From positions 3,604,300 through 3,668,299 of the forward strand of contig NZ_CP150634.1 of NCBI RefSeq assembly GCF_038051925.1: DNA of 64,000 nucleotides. Reading direction: 5' to 3'. The stretch's first letter is position 1. Each line of letters starts with the position of its first letter. Source of the DNA: Methylotuvimicrobium sp. KM2 (lineage in GTDB: Bacteria; Pseudomonadota; Gammaproteobacteria; Methylococcales; Methylomonadaceae). Positions 18,099 through 27,152 of this stretch are shown here, piece by piece. The notes beneath the pieces were generated by a model. It worked only from the letters and a program-made list of their open reading frames with translations. It was not told the DNA's origin and searched no databases. The position numbers and the translations under genes were made by a program.

Positions 18099-18773
18099 AT
18101 GAACGAAATACTATGCGAGTGCGTTGACACCAAGATCGGTAGTATCCGTGTAAAAAGCGGAAAGAAACCCGTCTTTATATTTGAGTTGGTATCTGATACC
18201 GGCGAGCTATTCATCAAGTTTTTTAACGCCAACAAGACACCCAAAGGCAATTATTCGGTTGCACGGAATAGCGACTTTGCGCGGTTATATCGGTTATCGA
18301 CCGGCAATAATCCGATAAAGAAATTCAGCGAATGTCAAAAGTTAATCAAGCACATGTCTGGATATATGTTTCTTGCCTCATTCGAAGCGGCAAGAGATCG
18401 GCGCGGCAACGAGTACAACAGAGTGATCGCTTTAAAACCAGCCGAACCAATTATTTCCGGCGAATGGACGATAACCGGACACCTTATAAAAGGCGTTAGA
18501 CAGCCGGGGAAAAATTGGGGACATTTTGGGGAAAATCCGGGGAAAAACTGGGGAAAAACCGGGGAAAGCAATTCGACCTCAGGCCAAGTAAATTCAGGGG
18601 CTACAGCGGTTTTCAATCCCATACAGCATCTCCCATGCCACATAGAAGCATATCAAGTAGGTTCTAGGCACAGTATTAATACTATAAAGGGGCTTAGTGT
18701 TCATTCTCCGCCGACTGATTCCGATTTGAAAGTGGTTTTTGATTCCGAATTTGAACAGAAATATTTATTTTAA
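18099..18773 (+). CDS. hypothetical protein with 11-residue PGKNWG repeats
   Basis: 224 aa from ATG 18099 (preceded by AAGGA; an upstream TTG at 18069 is less likely). N-terminal about 130 residues look like a compact domain (PVFIFELVSDTGELFIKFF) similar in feel to small phage replication/ssDNA-associated proteins, without secure assignment. Residues about 136-157 are two 11-residue units beginning PGKNWG, produced by an 11-nt DNA repeat. No stop to the next start is only 10 bp. Confidence 0.55.
   Translation: MNEILCECVDTKIGSIRVKSGKKPVFIFELVSDTGELFIKFFNANKTPKGNYSVARNSDFARLYRLSTGNNPIKKFSECQKLIKHMSGYMFLASFEAARDRRGNEYNRVIALKPAEPIISGEWTITGHLIKGVRQPGKNWGHFGENPGKNWGKTGESNSTSGQVNSGATAVFNPIQHLPCHIEAYQVGSRHSINTIKGLSVHSPPTDSDLKVVFDSEFEQKYLF
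18506..18564 (+). repeat. six GGGG tracts at exact 11-bp spacing
   Basis: GGGG at 18506, 18517, 18528, 18539, 18550 and 18561, each followed by A/T-rich spacers (unit about GGGGAAAAACT). The period is one helical turn, so all tracts face the same side of the DNA. Six G4 tracts could also form a G-quadruplex. Function unknown: possible origin or protein-binding array inside a gene. Confidence 0.85.
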
Positions 18774-18783
18774 GGTGGATTTT

Positions 18784-19566
18784 ATGAATACCCATATTAC
18801 GGCAGAAAAAAATACGTTAGAACAATTGATTGAGGCTCAAGGCCAGTTTATCGACCACACAAAGGAGGCGATGAACGCAGCATTCAGGATCGGGGAAATC
18901 CTTTTGAGATTGAAACAGGAAACTCCTCACGGTCAGTTTGAAAGCGTACTCAAAAACGACACGCGTGTCGCTTTTACCCTTCGCCATGCTCAACGATTTA
19001 TGCGTATCGCTCAAAACAAGGCCTTGGTGCTTGAACATACCGGCGAGGAGGCCTTGAGCCTTCGGGAAATGGACAGAATTGTTGCCAAGGCCAAACCGAG
19101 GAAGGAGCCTGAGCATCTGGACGATGACGAGGAGGTTATTGATCGACTCATGATTGAGCCCCCTCAATCTCTTGGCATGGCAGGCCAGGAAGAAGCCGAG
19201 GACGCTGAATTTACCGAGATTGAACAAGACGCAAGCCCCGCACCGGCAGCGACCGCTCAGGAGCCTGAAATTGCCGAGGATTACGAGTATTCAGAACTTG
19301 ACCAGCTCAACGACACGATAGCCGAGCTTGCGTCAGAAAACGAGCGATTGCAGAAGGACAACGACCACATGCGATCAATCTTTGATGACGACAACCATAC
19401 GGCGGCGGCCATTAAAGAGATTGAGAAAAAGCAATCGTTAATCGATGGATTGCAAGGCACGATCAACGGATTGGTGAACGAAAACGCCGTGATGAAAAAG
19501 GAACTGAACAAGCTGGACCGGCGATGCAAAGCGTTAGATAAAAAATTGAAGGAGGCCGGACTATGA
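18784..19566 (+). CDS. DUF3102-like protein with C-terminal coiled coil
   Basis: 260 aa from ATG 18784 (AAGGTGGA at good distance; the frame is open further upstream). Residues about 20-90 (AFRIGEILLRLKQETPHGQF, FTLRHAQRFMRIAQ) match my knowledge of DUF3102 proteins found on phages and plasmids. Then an acidic linker and a coiled coil (190-260). Overlaps the helicase gene by 4 bp (ATGA), so likely a partner in replication (inference). Confidence 0.7.
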   Translation: MNTHITAEKNTLEQLIEAQGQFIDHTKEAMNAAFRIGEILLRLKQETPHGQFESVLKNDTRVAFTLRHAQRFMRIAQNKALVLEHTGEEALSLREMDRIVAKAKPRKEPEHLDDDEEVIDRLMIEPPQSLGMAGQEEAEDAEFTEIEQDASPAPAATAQEPEIAEDYEYSELDQLNDTIAELASENERLQKDNDHMRSIFDDDNHTAAAIKEIEKKQSLIDGLQGTINGLVNENAVMKKELNKLDRRCKALDKKLKEAGL

Positions 19567-21053
19567 GCGGTTTAGCACTCCGAGAATATCAAGAGGACAG
19601 CCTGAACGGATTGCGCGAAGGATTTGCAGCCGGTCACGGGCCACAAGTACTTTATTTGCCGACAGGCGGCGGCAAAACAGAGGTAGCAATATCGATGCTC
19701 AAAGCGGCAGCCGACAAAGGTCACCGGGCGGCAATGGTGCTTGATCGGCGCGTATTGTGTGACCAGACAAGCGGCAGGCTTGATAAGTATTCAATCGACC
19801 ACGGCGTTTTAATGGCCGGACACTGGCGGCGGCACACACATAAATCAATTCAAATTTGTTCGGCTCAGACCCTCGAAAAAATGGGCAGCTTTCCAAACCT
19901 GAAATTATTGATTGTTGACGAGGCGCACAATACGCGCCGCTCAATCGTCGAGTTTATTAAAAATAACGAGGCGGTCAAGGTTGTTGGTCTATCCGCGAGT
20001 CCTTTTACAAAAGGTCTTGGTGGCATTTATTCGAACGTGGTTAGCCGAACAACTACCGCGCAACTGGTCGAGATGGGCAGCCTTGCCCCGCTTCGCGTTT
20101 TTGTATGCAAACAGGTTGATATGAGCGATGCCAAAAAAGTTGCGGGCGAGTGGTCGGACAAGGAAGCCGGGGAGCGTGGTATTAAGATCAGCGGCGATGT
20201 TGTTTCGGAATGGATTAAAAAAACGCATGAAGTTTTTGGTGGGCCGCGCAAGACAATCGTATTTTGTGCAGGCGTGGCGCATGGACAAGACCTTTCAGCG
20301 AAGTTCAAGGAAGCCGGTTATAACTTTGTGTCGATCAGTTACAAGGACAGTGAACAAACCAAAAAGGCAATCTTTGACGAGTTTGCCAAGCCCGACAGCA
20401 CTATCACCGGCCTGATTGCGACCGATATTTTGACCAAAGGCTTTGACTGTCCTGACGTGATGATTGGCGTATCGGCGAGGCCTTTCAGCAAATCATTCTC
20501 AAGCCATGTTCAGCAGTTGGGTAGACCAATGCGTCCATTTCCAGGCAAGGAGTTTGCCTTGTGGCTCGACCATTCCGGGAATTATTTACGATTCAAAGAT
20601 GATTGGGAGTCGCTTTATCATGAAGGTTGTCACGAATTGCGCGACGATGCCGAAAAACCTAAAAAGGAGCCTACCAGCGAAGAAAAAGAGGCGGCAAAGT
20701 GCGGTAATTGCGGCGAATTGTGGGGGCCGGATCGGGACGTTTGCCAACATTGCGGCGCAACAAGACCAAAACGGAACAAGGTTATTGCAGTTCCGGGACA
20801 GCTCGAAGAAATCAAGATCGGCAAGAAGCCATACGGCGGCAATCGAATCGATTTGTGGAACGAGGTGTGTTCAATCGTTCGGCAAAAGGGCAATAAACCG
20901 GGCCGCGCATATTATCTATACAAAGAATTAGTTGGCAAAGAGCCGCCTAGACGGTTTGAAGATACGCCCACCGTCGATGTAAGCCGCGAGATTGCTAACT
21001 TGGTCAAGTCAAAAGATATTCGCTTTGCCAAAAGCAGGAGGGCCTCAAGATGA
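19563..21053 (+). CDS. SF2 DEAD/DEAH-box helicase
   Basis: 496 aa. Motif I LPTGGGKTE (about 27-35), motif II VDEAHNTRRS (DEAH), motif III-like VGLSASPF, and C-terminal helicase motifs (TGLIATDILTKGFDCPDV, QQLGRPMRPFPGK). A four-cysteine zinc ribbon follows (CGNCGELWGPDRDVCQHCG). Similar SSL2/RadD-like helicases replace the helicase half of P4 alpha in some satellites. Coupled by ATGA overlaps to DUF3102 upstream and the primase downstream, forming a replication cassette. Confidence 0.9.
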   Translation: MSGLALREYQEDSLNGLREGFAAGHGPQVLYLPTGGGKTEVAISMLKAAADKGHRAAMVLDRRVLCDQTSGRLDKYSIDHGVLMAGHWRRHTHKSIQICSAQTLEKMGSFPNLKLLIVDEAHNTRRSIVEFIKNNEAVKVVGLSASPFTKGLGGIYSNVVSRTTTAQLVEMGSLAPLRVFVCKQVDMSDAKKVAGEWSDKEAGERGIKISGDVVSEWIKKTHEVFGGPRKTIVFCAGVAHGQDLSAKFKEAGYNFVSISYKDSEQTKKAIFDEFAKPDSTITGLIATDILTKGFDCPDVMIGVSARPFSKSFSSHVQQLGRPMRPFPGKEFALWLDHSGNYLRFKDDWESLYHEGCHELRDDAEKPKKEPTSEEKEAAKCGNCGELWGPDRDVCQHCGATRPKRNKVIAVPGQLEEIKIGKKPYGGNRIDLWNEVCSIVRQKGNKPGRAYYLYKELVGKEPPRRFEDTPTVDVSREIANLVKSKDIRFAKSRRASR

Positions 21054-22030
21054 GCGCAATATCTTCACAATGTACAGGCAAGTGGTCGAGCATTTTATTA
21101 ACGCTTGGTATCGATCAGACGCACCTATCAGGTAAGCATGCCCCCTGCCCGGCTTGCGGTGGGAAGGACAGGTTCCGATTTGACAATAAGGACGGGCGCG
21201 GGACGTTCTACTGTTCGAATTGCGGCGCGGGCGATGGTTTCACTCTGCTACAGAAAGTAAACGATTGGACCTTTTCCGAGTGCGCAAAGGAAATTGAAAA
21301 GATTGTCGGTAAATGCAGCGCAACACAATCCGATGTTAAACCAAAGCAGGCAACCAACGAGCAGCGACTAAAGCGCATCCATTCCGGCCTAAAGCGTATC
21401 ACCCGCGATGATGCTGTGTGGCGATACCTGAAAGGCCGGGGTATAGACATTTTGCCTAAGAATGACGTTTTCTTTCACCCTGCAATCGACTATTGGCATA
21501 GGGACGATGCAGGAAAGCCGGTTAAGGTTGGCACGTTCCCGGCAATGGTTTCGGTTATGCGAAATCTTGATGACGAAGTCTGCACTTATCACGTTACATA
21601 TCTTACCGATGAGGGGCAGAAAATCAGCGGATACCCGGCTAAAAAGATGATGCCGATTATTAAACCCCTACCCGGCGCATCAATCAGGCTAGGCGGTCAA
21701 GGTGAAATGGTCGGCATTTCGGAAGGCATTGAAACAGCACTTGCAGCTCAACAGCTCGAAGGTTATCCGTGTTGGGCGGCGGCTAATGCGGTTTTGATGG
21801 AACAGGTGCAAGTACCTAGCTACATAGGCGCGGTCGTAATCTATCCCGATGAGGACGCAAGCTTTACCGGACAGGCGGCGGCCTATGCCCTAGCCAAACG
21901 ATTGAAGGCCGAGGGCAAGACGGTTTATGTGTCCCGCCTACTTGGCTTGGATGGTCAAATCATTATCGACAGTGGAGCCGACCGCGATTATTGCGACTAC
22001 ATAAAAGAGCAAAATGCAGAGGTATTTTAA
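21050..22030 (+). CDS. primase with P4-type zinc ribbon and Toprim domain
   Basis: 326 aa. N-terminal zinc-binding domain: CPACGGKDRFRF then FYCSNCGAGDGF (about 31-68). C-terminal Toprim-like domain: GISEGIETALAAQQ and VVIYPDEDASFTGQ. It is equivalent to the N-terminal primase half of the P4 alpha protein, without the SF3 helicase domain, the helicase being the separate gene upstream. Role: priming of satellite replication. Confidence 0.88.
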   Translation: MSAISSQCTGKWSSILLTLGIDQTHLSGKHAPCPACGGKDRFRFDNKDGRGTFYCSNCGAGDGFTLLQKVNDWTFSECAKEIEKIVGKCSATQSDVKPKQATNEQRLKRIHSGLKRITRDDAVWRYLKGRGIDILPKNDVFFHPAIDYWHRDDAGKPVKVGTFPAMVSVMRNLDDEVCTYHVTYLTDEGQKISGYPAKKMMPIIKPLPGASIRLGGQGEMVGISEGIETALAAQQLEGYPCWAAANAVLMEQVQVPSYIGAVVIYPDEDASFTGQAAAYALAKRLKAEGKTVYVSRLLGLDGQIIIDSGADRDYCDYIKEQNAEVF

Positions 22031-22114
22031 TTTATTCCAAAACCGGAAAAACGCCCGTTAGACCCCCATTTCGGGCGATTAGAATACCATTTCAAATTTT
22101 AGGAGTTACAAAAA

Positions 22115-22276
22115 ATGACCCCAAAACCACAGCCACGCAAGACAAAAATCTTGCGAAACCGGGCGGAAAAAATCCTAACGGATGCGCTGAAAGATCAATG
22201 CGCACCGGCAGAATTACGCGTTAGTGCCGCAATCGCTACGCTTAAATATATCGTCCCACATCAACCAAATTCTTAA
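22115..22276 (+). CDS. small basic hypothetical protein
   Basis: 53 aa: begins MTPKPQPRKTKILRNRAEK, ends HQPNS. Preceded by TAGGAGTT, a strong Shine-Dalgarno, and followed by the next gene 19 bp later with its own AAAGGA. Basic N terminus and a helical body; function unknown. The arrangement and ribosome-binding site argue it is real. Confidence 0.6.
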   Translation: MTPKPQPRKTKILRNRAEKILTDALKDQCAPAELRVSAAIATLKYIVPHQPNS

Positions 22277-22295
22277 TTGAAAAAGGAAATCCAAA

Positions 22296-22844
22296 ATGAA
22301 AATCAATCAATCAATCTTCAATAACGCAGAACATGCACACAACCGCGCCGAGGCAGTATTGCAAGGCCTTGACGCAATGACCGAGGCCGACCGCGAAGGC
22401 ATAAACGATGCCGTGCTTGTCGTTAAAAATCGGTTCATTCAGATCAAAGACGAGGCGAAAAAGATCATCGACGCGGCATACGAACGACACAACAATCGAC
22501 CCGAAAAGCTGATTTCCATGGCGCTCAGAGTCCACCACGGAATTCCGCTCGAAATTTCGCGAAAAATGGGCTCAATGCAGGCCGAAATCCGAACTTTTCA
22601 GCAAAAAAAGGAAGATTTGATAGCGAAAGGTTTCACTTTGGACGAGATTCCGAAAATCATCCAAGGACCCAGCGATAGCGAAATCGAGTCGGTTGACAGC
22701 GAGTGCCGCGCACTGTCGGTAGAGTCGGCGGCGCTATTAAAATTCGCGAGCGATCCATTTTACGACTACTCGCTCCTTGTGGGCACCCGCCTGGAGTGCG
22801 AAATTCCGCAGACCGAAGCCGAGGAAGAAAACCAAGCCGATTAA
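22296..22844 (+). CDS. hypothetical protein
   Basis: 182 aa, mainly helical and charged; no recognised motif. AAAAGGA lies 8 bases upstream of the ATG. Sits between the replication cassette and an XRE regulator. Confidence 0.6.
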   Translation: MKINQSIFNNAEHAHNRAEAVLQGLDAMTEADREGINDAVLVVKNRFIQIKDEAKKIIDAAYERHNNRPEKLISMALRVHHGIPLEISRKMGSMQAEIRTFQQKKEDLIAKGFTLDEIPKIIQGPSDSEIESVDSECRALSVESAALLKFASDPFYDYSLLVGTRLECEIPQTEAEEENQAD

Positions 22845-22870
22845 TTCCAACCGAGCCGGGCGTAAAACCC

Positions 22871-22889
22871 CGGCACCTTCGAGGTGCCG
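22871..22889 (+). promoter_or_regulatory. hairpin covering the ribosome-binding site of the XRE gene
   Basis: CGGCACCT (22871-22878) pairs with AGGTGCCG (22882-22889) around a TCG loop. The 3' arm contains the GAGG Shine-Dalgarno and ends at the base before the ATG (22890). Folding would block initiation. Confidence 0.65.
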
Positions 22890-23465
22890 ATGCTAGATCT
22901 TTCAACAAATCAGCGATTAAAAATTATTGGGCAAAAGTTCGTGGAGGCGCGTGGCTTATGTGGATTAAGCCAACATGCAGCCGCAAAACTTTTAGGAATT
23001 TCGACCGAAAGCCTAAAAGCGGTCGAAACCGCGCTCGATATCGAATCTATTTCGCCATTTTTAATCGTCCGAGCGGCGCATGGCTATGAAGTTACGACAG
23101 ATTTTTTGTTAGGCGTTGCGGTCGAGGACGATTGGGAGCGCGATCCGAATACGCAGTTTATGCGCGAGTGGAACGTTCAAAGCAACCAGCGACAATTCGA
23201 AATGCTAACCCGCATGATTTCCAGCGTAGAGGCCCATTGTCGCAAGATAAATCGGGCGGATGCGGCGATATCCGAAATGGTGAACGAGTACGAGGAGCTG
23301 GTTGCCGCAGTCGAAAGGTTTATCGAAATCACCGACGGTTTCAATAACATACCAGGAAGCGCTCGTCTACTGCTTCACACCAAGAAATTTGGCGAAGTGT
23401 GCCGGGAAGCGAAGCACCAACTAATCCGCTGCAAAATTTTACCCAAAAAAAAACCCGACGATTAA
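22890..23465 (+). CDS. XRE-like HTH regulator
   Basis: 191 aa from ATG 22890 (a GTG at 22884 lies in the hairpin). N-terminal HTH: CGLSQHAAAKLLGISTESLKA (trimmed: SQHAAAKLLGISTESLKAVE), typical of phage repressor-type domains. The C-terminal 120 residues are helical and may oligomerise. Candidate regulator of lysogeny or helper-phage response. The start region is sequestered in a hairpin. Confidence 0.75.
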   Translation: MLDLSTNQRLKIIGQKFVEARGLCGLSQHAAAKLLGISTESLKAVETALDIESISPFLIVRAAHGYEVTTDFLLGVAVEDDWERDPNTQFMREWNVQSNQRQFEMLTRMISSVEAHCRKINRADAAISEMVNEYEELVAAVERFIEITDGFNNIPGSARLLLHTKKFGEVCREAKHQLIRCKILPKKKPDD

Positions 23466-23547
23466 GTCGGGCTTGAATAGCAGTACCATCAAAACGAAAA
23501 AATAACTGATTCGAATTTACAATATCACACAACCGGACAAAAACAAA

Positions 23548-24303
23548 ATGACTGAAAAAGTTTTAAGCTCCTTATGGGGCGATTCCCCGGACACCGGACT
23601 GAGCAAGCACCTGATCGCTATATTTTACGAGGTGAATCGTAAAGGGGAGCGGCTAGGCGGCGAAGATGATGTTGTTGTCAAATGTCCGCTTATCGACTCG
23701 AATATCGAGGCGTCGTTTAACTGGAACTCTCCTTTTGAGCAAGTTGGTCAAAACTCATTAGCCAATTTCCAGCAATTAGCGCAATCCGGCGAGGCGCTTG
23801 ACGTTGCGCGTGTCGTCAATACGTTATCTAAAACGATGGGCGGATTTTTTGAAGAAATAGCCGAATCCGCAACTGGCAAAACATCGATAACAAAACTCAA
23901 TTCGACTCAAATCTTTAACGGTTCGCCTCCGCTAAAAATCACGGCAACCCTACTGTTACGGGCATGGTCCGACCCCGTAACCGAAGTCGAAGAACCGATG
24001 AACCAGTTGCTCAAGTGGGCATTGCCAAAGGAGTTATCCCCCGATGGATCATTGCTATTGCGCCTTGCTAAAGATGGTTTTCAGGAGTCGTCTTTTTTGC
24101 CAAGTTCAACCCCGACTACAATCGCGATGAACTATAAAAACCGAACCTACAAGCCACTGGTCATTGAATCAATCAGCATTCCGTCCAACAGCCCAATTGA
24201 TAAAAACGGCCATTTCACCGAACTCAGTATTCCGGTAACGCTTGCCACGCTTACAAGCATCGACCGAATCGATTGGGATAATTTTTCAACAAAACCGAGG
24301 TAA
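23548..24303 (+). CDS. hypothetical phage structural-like protein
   Basis: 251 aa, no membrane segment. Beta-rich segments (PLKITATLLLRAWSDPVTEV, FTELSIPVTLATLTSIDRID) resemble myophage baseplate or tube-associated proteins in general character; I cannot name the family. It is separated by 5 bp from the lysin gene, and the two probably act together as virion or tail-associated components, unusual for a satellite. Confidence 0.5.
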   Translation: MTEKVLSSLWGDSPDTGLSKHLIAIFYEVNRKGERLGGEDDVVVKCPLIDSNIEASFNWNSPFEQVGQNSLANFQQLAQSGEALDVARVVNTLSKTMGGFFEEIAESATGKTSITKLNSTQIFNGSPPLKITATLLLRAWSDPVTEVEEPMNQLLKWALPKELSPDGSLLLRLAKDGFQESSFLPSSTPTTIAMNYKNRTYKPLVIESISIPSNSPIDKNGHFTELSIPVTLATLTSIDRIDWDNFSTKPR

Positions 24304-24308
24304 AAACT

Positions 24309-26153
24309 ATGCTACCACACGACTCCGAAGGCTTTTTAGTCGGTGAAACAATCACGGACATTCGACGCGCATCAAGAGCGATTGATGATATCAGAACCGA
24401 TGTTGCCGCGATAAAAGCGGCGGTTGTTTCGCCAAGAAACCGTGGTTCGTCGATTGCCATAAAATCAAATCTTGCTAACCAAAACCGGCTAGATTCACGC
24501 GATAACCGACACACCAATACAGTTGCATTACCCGGTAATCAGTCGTCTACAGCACCCAAAAACCGCGATGCAAGAGGCCGTTTTATTTCATCTTCTGTAA
24601 CAGATATTGTTGAGCCTGGACAGGGCGCAAACAGAAACAAAAAAGGCAGATTTACATCGTCAACATCGACCGGCAAGGATGAACGAAACACAACCCGACT
24701 GTTTGGAAACTTTGCCGACAGAATAGCAAAATCCTTTGCAGAAGCCGAAACCGGGCTTGCGGATGTAGACCCCAATGTTAAAGCCGCTCAGGAGATTGCA
24801 CAGCCGCTATCAAAAGGCTACCAAGCTATTTTCGGCGGCGAGTCGGACAAAAAGAAATTCCATTGGTTTTCACGGATATTCAGGGAACTGAAACTAAGCC
24901 GCGAAGAAAGCACGGTACACGCTAAAGCACAGAAGAAAGTCCTCGATGATATCGAAGAAAAGACCGGGGGCAGTGCGGCAAGTGGCGGTAGTAGTTTTTT
25001 TCCAACGTTCAGTGGATCATGGCTTGGTTCGTCATTCGGTAAGATAATACTTCCAGTGCTTGCGGCCATCTTCTCTCCGATTGCGCTTGGTATCGCCGCA
25101 GCCGGAACCGCAGCATGGGGAATATTCACCGAGTCGGGGCGTAAGTTTTTTTCCGATATGCTGGGCAGCGTAACATCGTCATGGAATAGCGCGATAGACA
25201 GTTTAAGAGAAAAATTCCCTGTCTTTGACAAGCTAATTGATGCTGTTTCTCGTAATGTTATTGAGCCTATTGCGGATGGTATTGAGCAAATCAAAAAAGA
25301 TTCACCCAAAACAATGGAGTTTTTGGATAAGGCGCAAAAATGGCTTGGCGGTAAAGTTGACCAATTCAAAAAGTCCAGTCCTAAAACATTTGGGACCGAC
25401 AAGCAAAACAAAAAGATAATGCTCAATGAGTTGGACAAGCAAGGCATTCACGGAACCGAACGCGCAATGTTAATGGCGCAGCTTGACCACGAAACAGGCG
25501 GTTTCACCAGAACAGAGGAAAACCTGAATTATTCAGCCAGACGATTACGCCAGGTCAGCAAAAAGGCGCGGTCTATGTCGTCACAGGAGTTAAATGATGC
25601 GGTTGCGCGTGGCGATGAGGGCGTGGCGGAAGTGCTTTACGGCGGTCGAAAAGACCTAGGCAATACTCAACCGGGCGATGGATATAAATACCGTGGGCGA
25701 GGCTTTGTTCAGCTAACCGGACGGGCAAACTACGAGCGCATTGGTAAAGCAATAGGCCAAGACCTTGTAAATAACCCTGACCTAGCCGCCGATCCTGAAA
25801 TTGCAGCAAAGGCGGCTTTTGCTTATTACAAAACCAACCCGAGATTACAAAAAGCATCAAAATCAGGTGATGTGGTTGCGGCAAGACGGGCGCTAAACGG
25901 AGGATTAAACGGTATTGATGACGTTCGACGCCTTAACGATCATTACTCAACAATCCAAAATTCAGCGATACCGGAGGTTAAAGTTCCGTCCATGCCTTCA
26001 ATCCCGGTAATTCAAGACAGCCCCGGCGTACTGCACCCGTCTAAGTCTAAGGACGACAGACAGCCTTTTGTTTCGTTGCCGATTGACGTAGGCCAGGACC
26101 TAAGTGATCGTAAAATAGGGCTTATTGCGACAGGTGGGCTTAATGCGTTATGA
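24309..26153 (+). CDS. large phage protein with C-terminal GH19 chitinase-like lysin
   Basis: 614 aa. N-terminal coiled/low-complexity region with two basic motifs (RDARGRFISSS and RNKKGRFTSST), a hydrophobic segment at about 255-275 (IILPVLAAIFSPIALGIAAA), then a helical spacer and a GH19-type muralytic domain at about 375-555: LMAQLDHETGGF (catalytic Glu), YKYRGRGFVQLTGRANYERI. It is far longer than free endolysins, so a virion-associated lysin or tail hub/tape-measure-like protein is more likely than a simple lysis enzyme (inference). Confidence 0.7.
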   Translation: MLPHDSEGFLVGETITDIRRASRAIDDIRTDVAAIKAAVVSPRNRGSSIAIKSNLANQNRLDSRDNRHTNTVALPGNQSSTAPKNRDARGRFISSSVTDIVEPGQGANRNKKGRFTSSTSTGKDERNTTRLFGNFADRIAKSFAEAETGLADVDPNVKAAQEIAQPLSKGYQAIFGGESDKKKFHWFSRIFRELKLSREESTVHAKAQKKVLDDIEEKTGGSAASGGSSFFPTFSGSWLGSSFGKIILPVLAAIFSPIALGIAAAGTAAWGIFTESGRKFFSDMLGSVTSSWNSAIDSLREKFPVFDKLIDAVSRNVIEPIADGIEQIKKDSPKTMEFLDKAQKWLGGKVDQFKKSSPKTFGTDKQNKKIMLNELDKQGIHGTERAMLMAQLDHETGGFTRTEENLNYSARRLRQVSKKARSMSSQELNDAVARGDEGVAEVLYGGRKDLGNTQPGDGYKYRGRGFVQLTGRANYERIGKAIGQDLVNNPDLAADPEIAAKAAFAYYKTNPRLQKASKSGDVVAARRALNGGLNGIDDVRRLNDHYSTIQNSAIPEVKVPSMPSIPVIQDSPGVLHPSKSKDDRQPFVSLPIDVGQDLSDRKIGLIATGGLNAL

Positions 26154-26201
26154 CCCTTTTGATACACCTATAAGCATTTTCTAATATAAGGATTTACTAA
26201 T

Positions 26202-26741
26202 ATGGCTAAAAAACGACCAGAATACACGAAGGAATGGGATGCTCAGGCGTTCAGGTTATCGTTGCTTGGCTTGGATAATACCCAACTAGCAGCATACTTT
26301 GAAATATCGAGAGCAACACTACAGAGGTATTGCAAGGCGCATCCCACGTTTGGCGAAGCGATTGAAAGCGGCAAGCTCCGTGCGGATAGCAAGGTTGCGG
26401 AGGGCTTGTTTAAACGCGCAACAGGTTTTGAGACCCGCGAAGTCAAGACCAAGATGGTACTCGATGAAAGCGGAAACGAGATGATATCCGAGATCATTGA
26501 AACGGTCAGCGAAATCCCGCCTGATAGCAAGGCCGCGATGCAGTGGCTCAATAACAGACAATCGAAATATTGGAGGCCGCGCGTAAATCCTCCGCAAGAG
26601 ATAAATATCAGCGCAATTCCGTGGGCTGAATTACGCCAAATCACCGAGCAGGCAGTTAAAAAAGCTCAAGAGCAGTATGAAACGGTTATCCAGGGCCGAT
26701 ACGAGCGGCTTGGAATCAAGCGCGAATACAGCGGCGATTAG
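26202..26741 (+). CDS. terminase small subunit-like protein
   Basis: 179 aa. N-terminal HTH (LAAYFEISRATLQRYCKAHP), then the pattern ATGFETREVKTKMV ... EIPPDSKAAMQWLNNRQSKY ... RPRVNP typical of phage small terminase/DNA-packaging initiators. No large terminase follows. In PICIs and related satellites an orphan TerS redirects the helper's packaging motor to satellite DNA, which is the most likely role here. A palindrome array begins 13 bp after its stop. Confidence 0.75.
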   Translation: MAKKRPEYTKEWDAQAFRLSLLGLDNTQLAAYFEISRATLQRYCKAHPTFGEAIESGKLRADSKVAEGLFKRATGFETREVKTKMVLDESGNEMISEIIETVSEIPPDSKAAMQWLNNRQSKYWRPRVNPPQEINISAIPWAELRQITEQAVKKAQEQYETVIQGRYERLGIKREYSGD

Positions 26742-26754
26742 TTGTCATAAATTT

Positions 26755-27027
26755 GATAAAGCAAATTCGCTTTATCCATTAATTCAATGGCTTACGGTAA
26801 ACGTAAGTAACTTGATATGCAGCGAATACCCAGCTTGAGATTAATTTGATTTAGCTGGCCTTATTCTCAAAAGGATTTAAATCCTCTTGAGACCAAAACG
26901 GAAGCGCGCTTCCGATTTGAGTTGACTGGCTAGTTTTGCGAATGGGTATCTCGTTGGAACACCCATTTGCGGTTTGGAATCGGGATATCCCGATTCGGGA
27001 TTGAGGCAAAAGCGAACTCCGAGTTCG
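26755..27027. repeat. array of about nine consecutive palindromes
   Basis: Stems in order: GATAAAGC/GCTTTATC (26755-26776); CCATT/AATGG (26776-26790); CTTACG/CGTAAG (26791-26807); CAGCT/AGCTG (about 26831-26857); a 28-bp palindrome 26865-26892 centred on TTTAAA; CGGAAGCGCGCTTCCG (26899-26914); AATGGGT/ACCCATT (26941-26967); GAATCGGGATATCCCGATTC (26977-26996); CGAACTC/GAGTTCG followed by TTTTT (27013-27030). No protein gene. Candidate packaging (cos/pac) or origin region. Confidence 0.85.
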
Positions 27028-27122
27028 TTTTTGGATGGACTTTGCGCGGGGATTATCACTTCGAGACTTTTCAAAACCGGAAAATAGCGCAATTTAGCCT
27101 TTTTTTCAGGATTTATCATTTA

Positions 27123-27147
27123 TGCACCGTAACAATTAACAGGTGCA
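27123..27147 (+). promoter_or_regulatory. hairpin covering the alpA ribosome-binding site
   Basis: TGCACC (27123-27128) pairs with GGTGCA (27142-27147); the latter overlaps the AGGTG Shine-Dalgarno placed 7 bases before ATG 27153. Confidence 0.55.
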
Positions 27148-27152
27148 ATTCC

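Noticed and set aside
26877..27119. Minus-strand frame across the palindrome array
   Set aside because: Its residues simply reflect the inverted repeats; no start signal.
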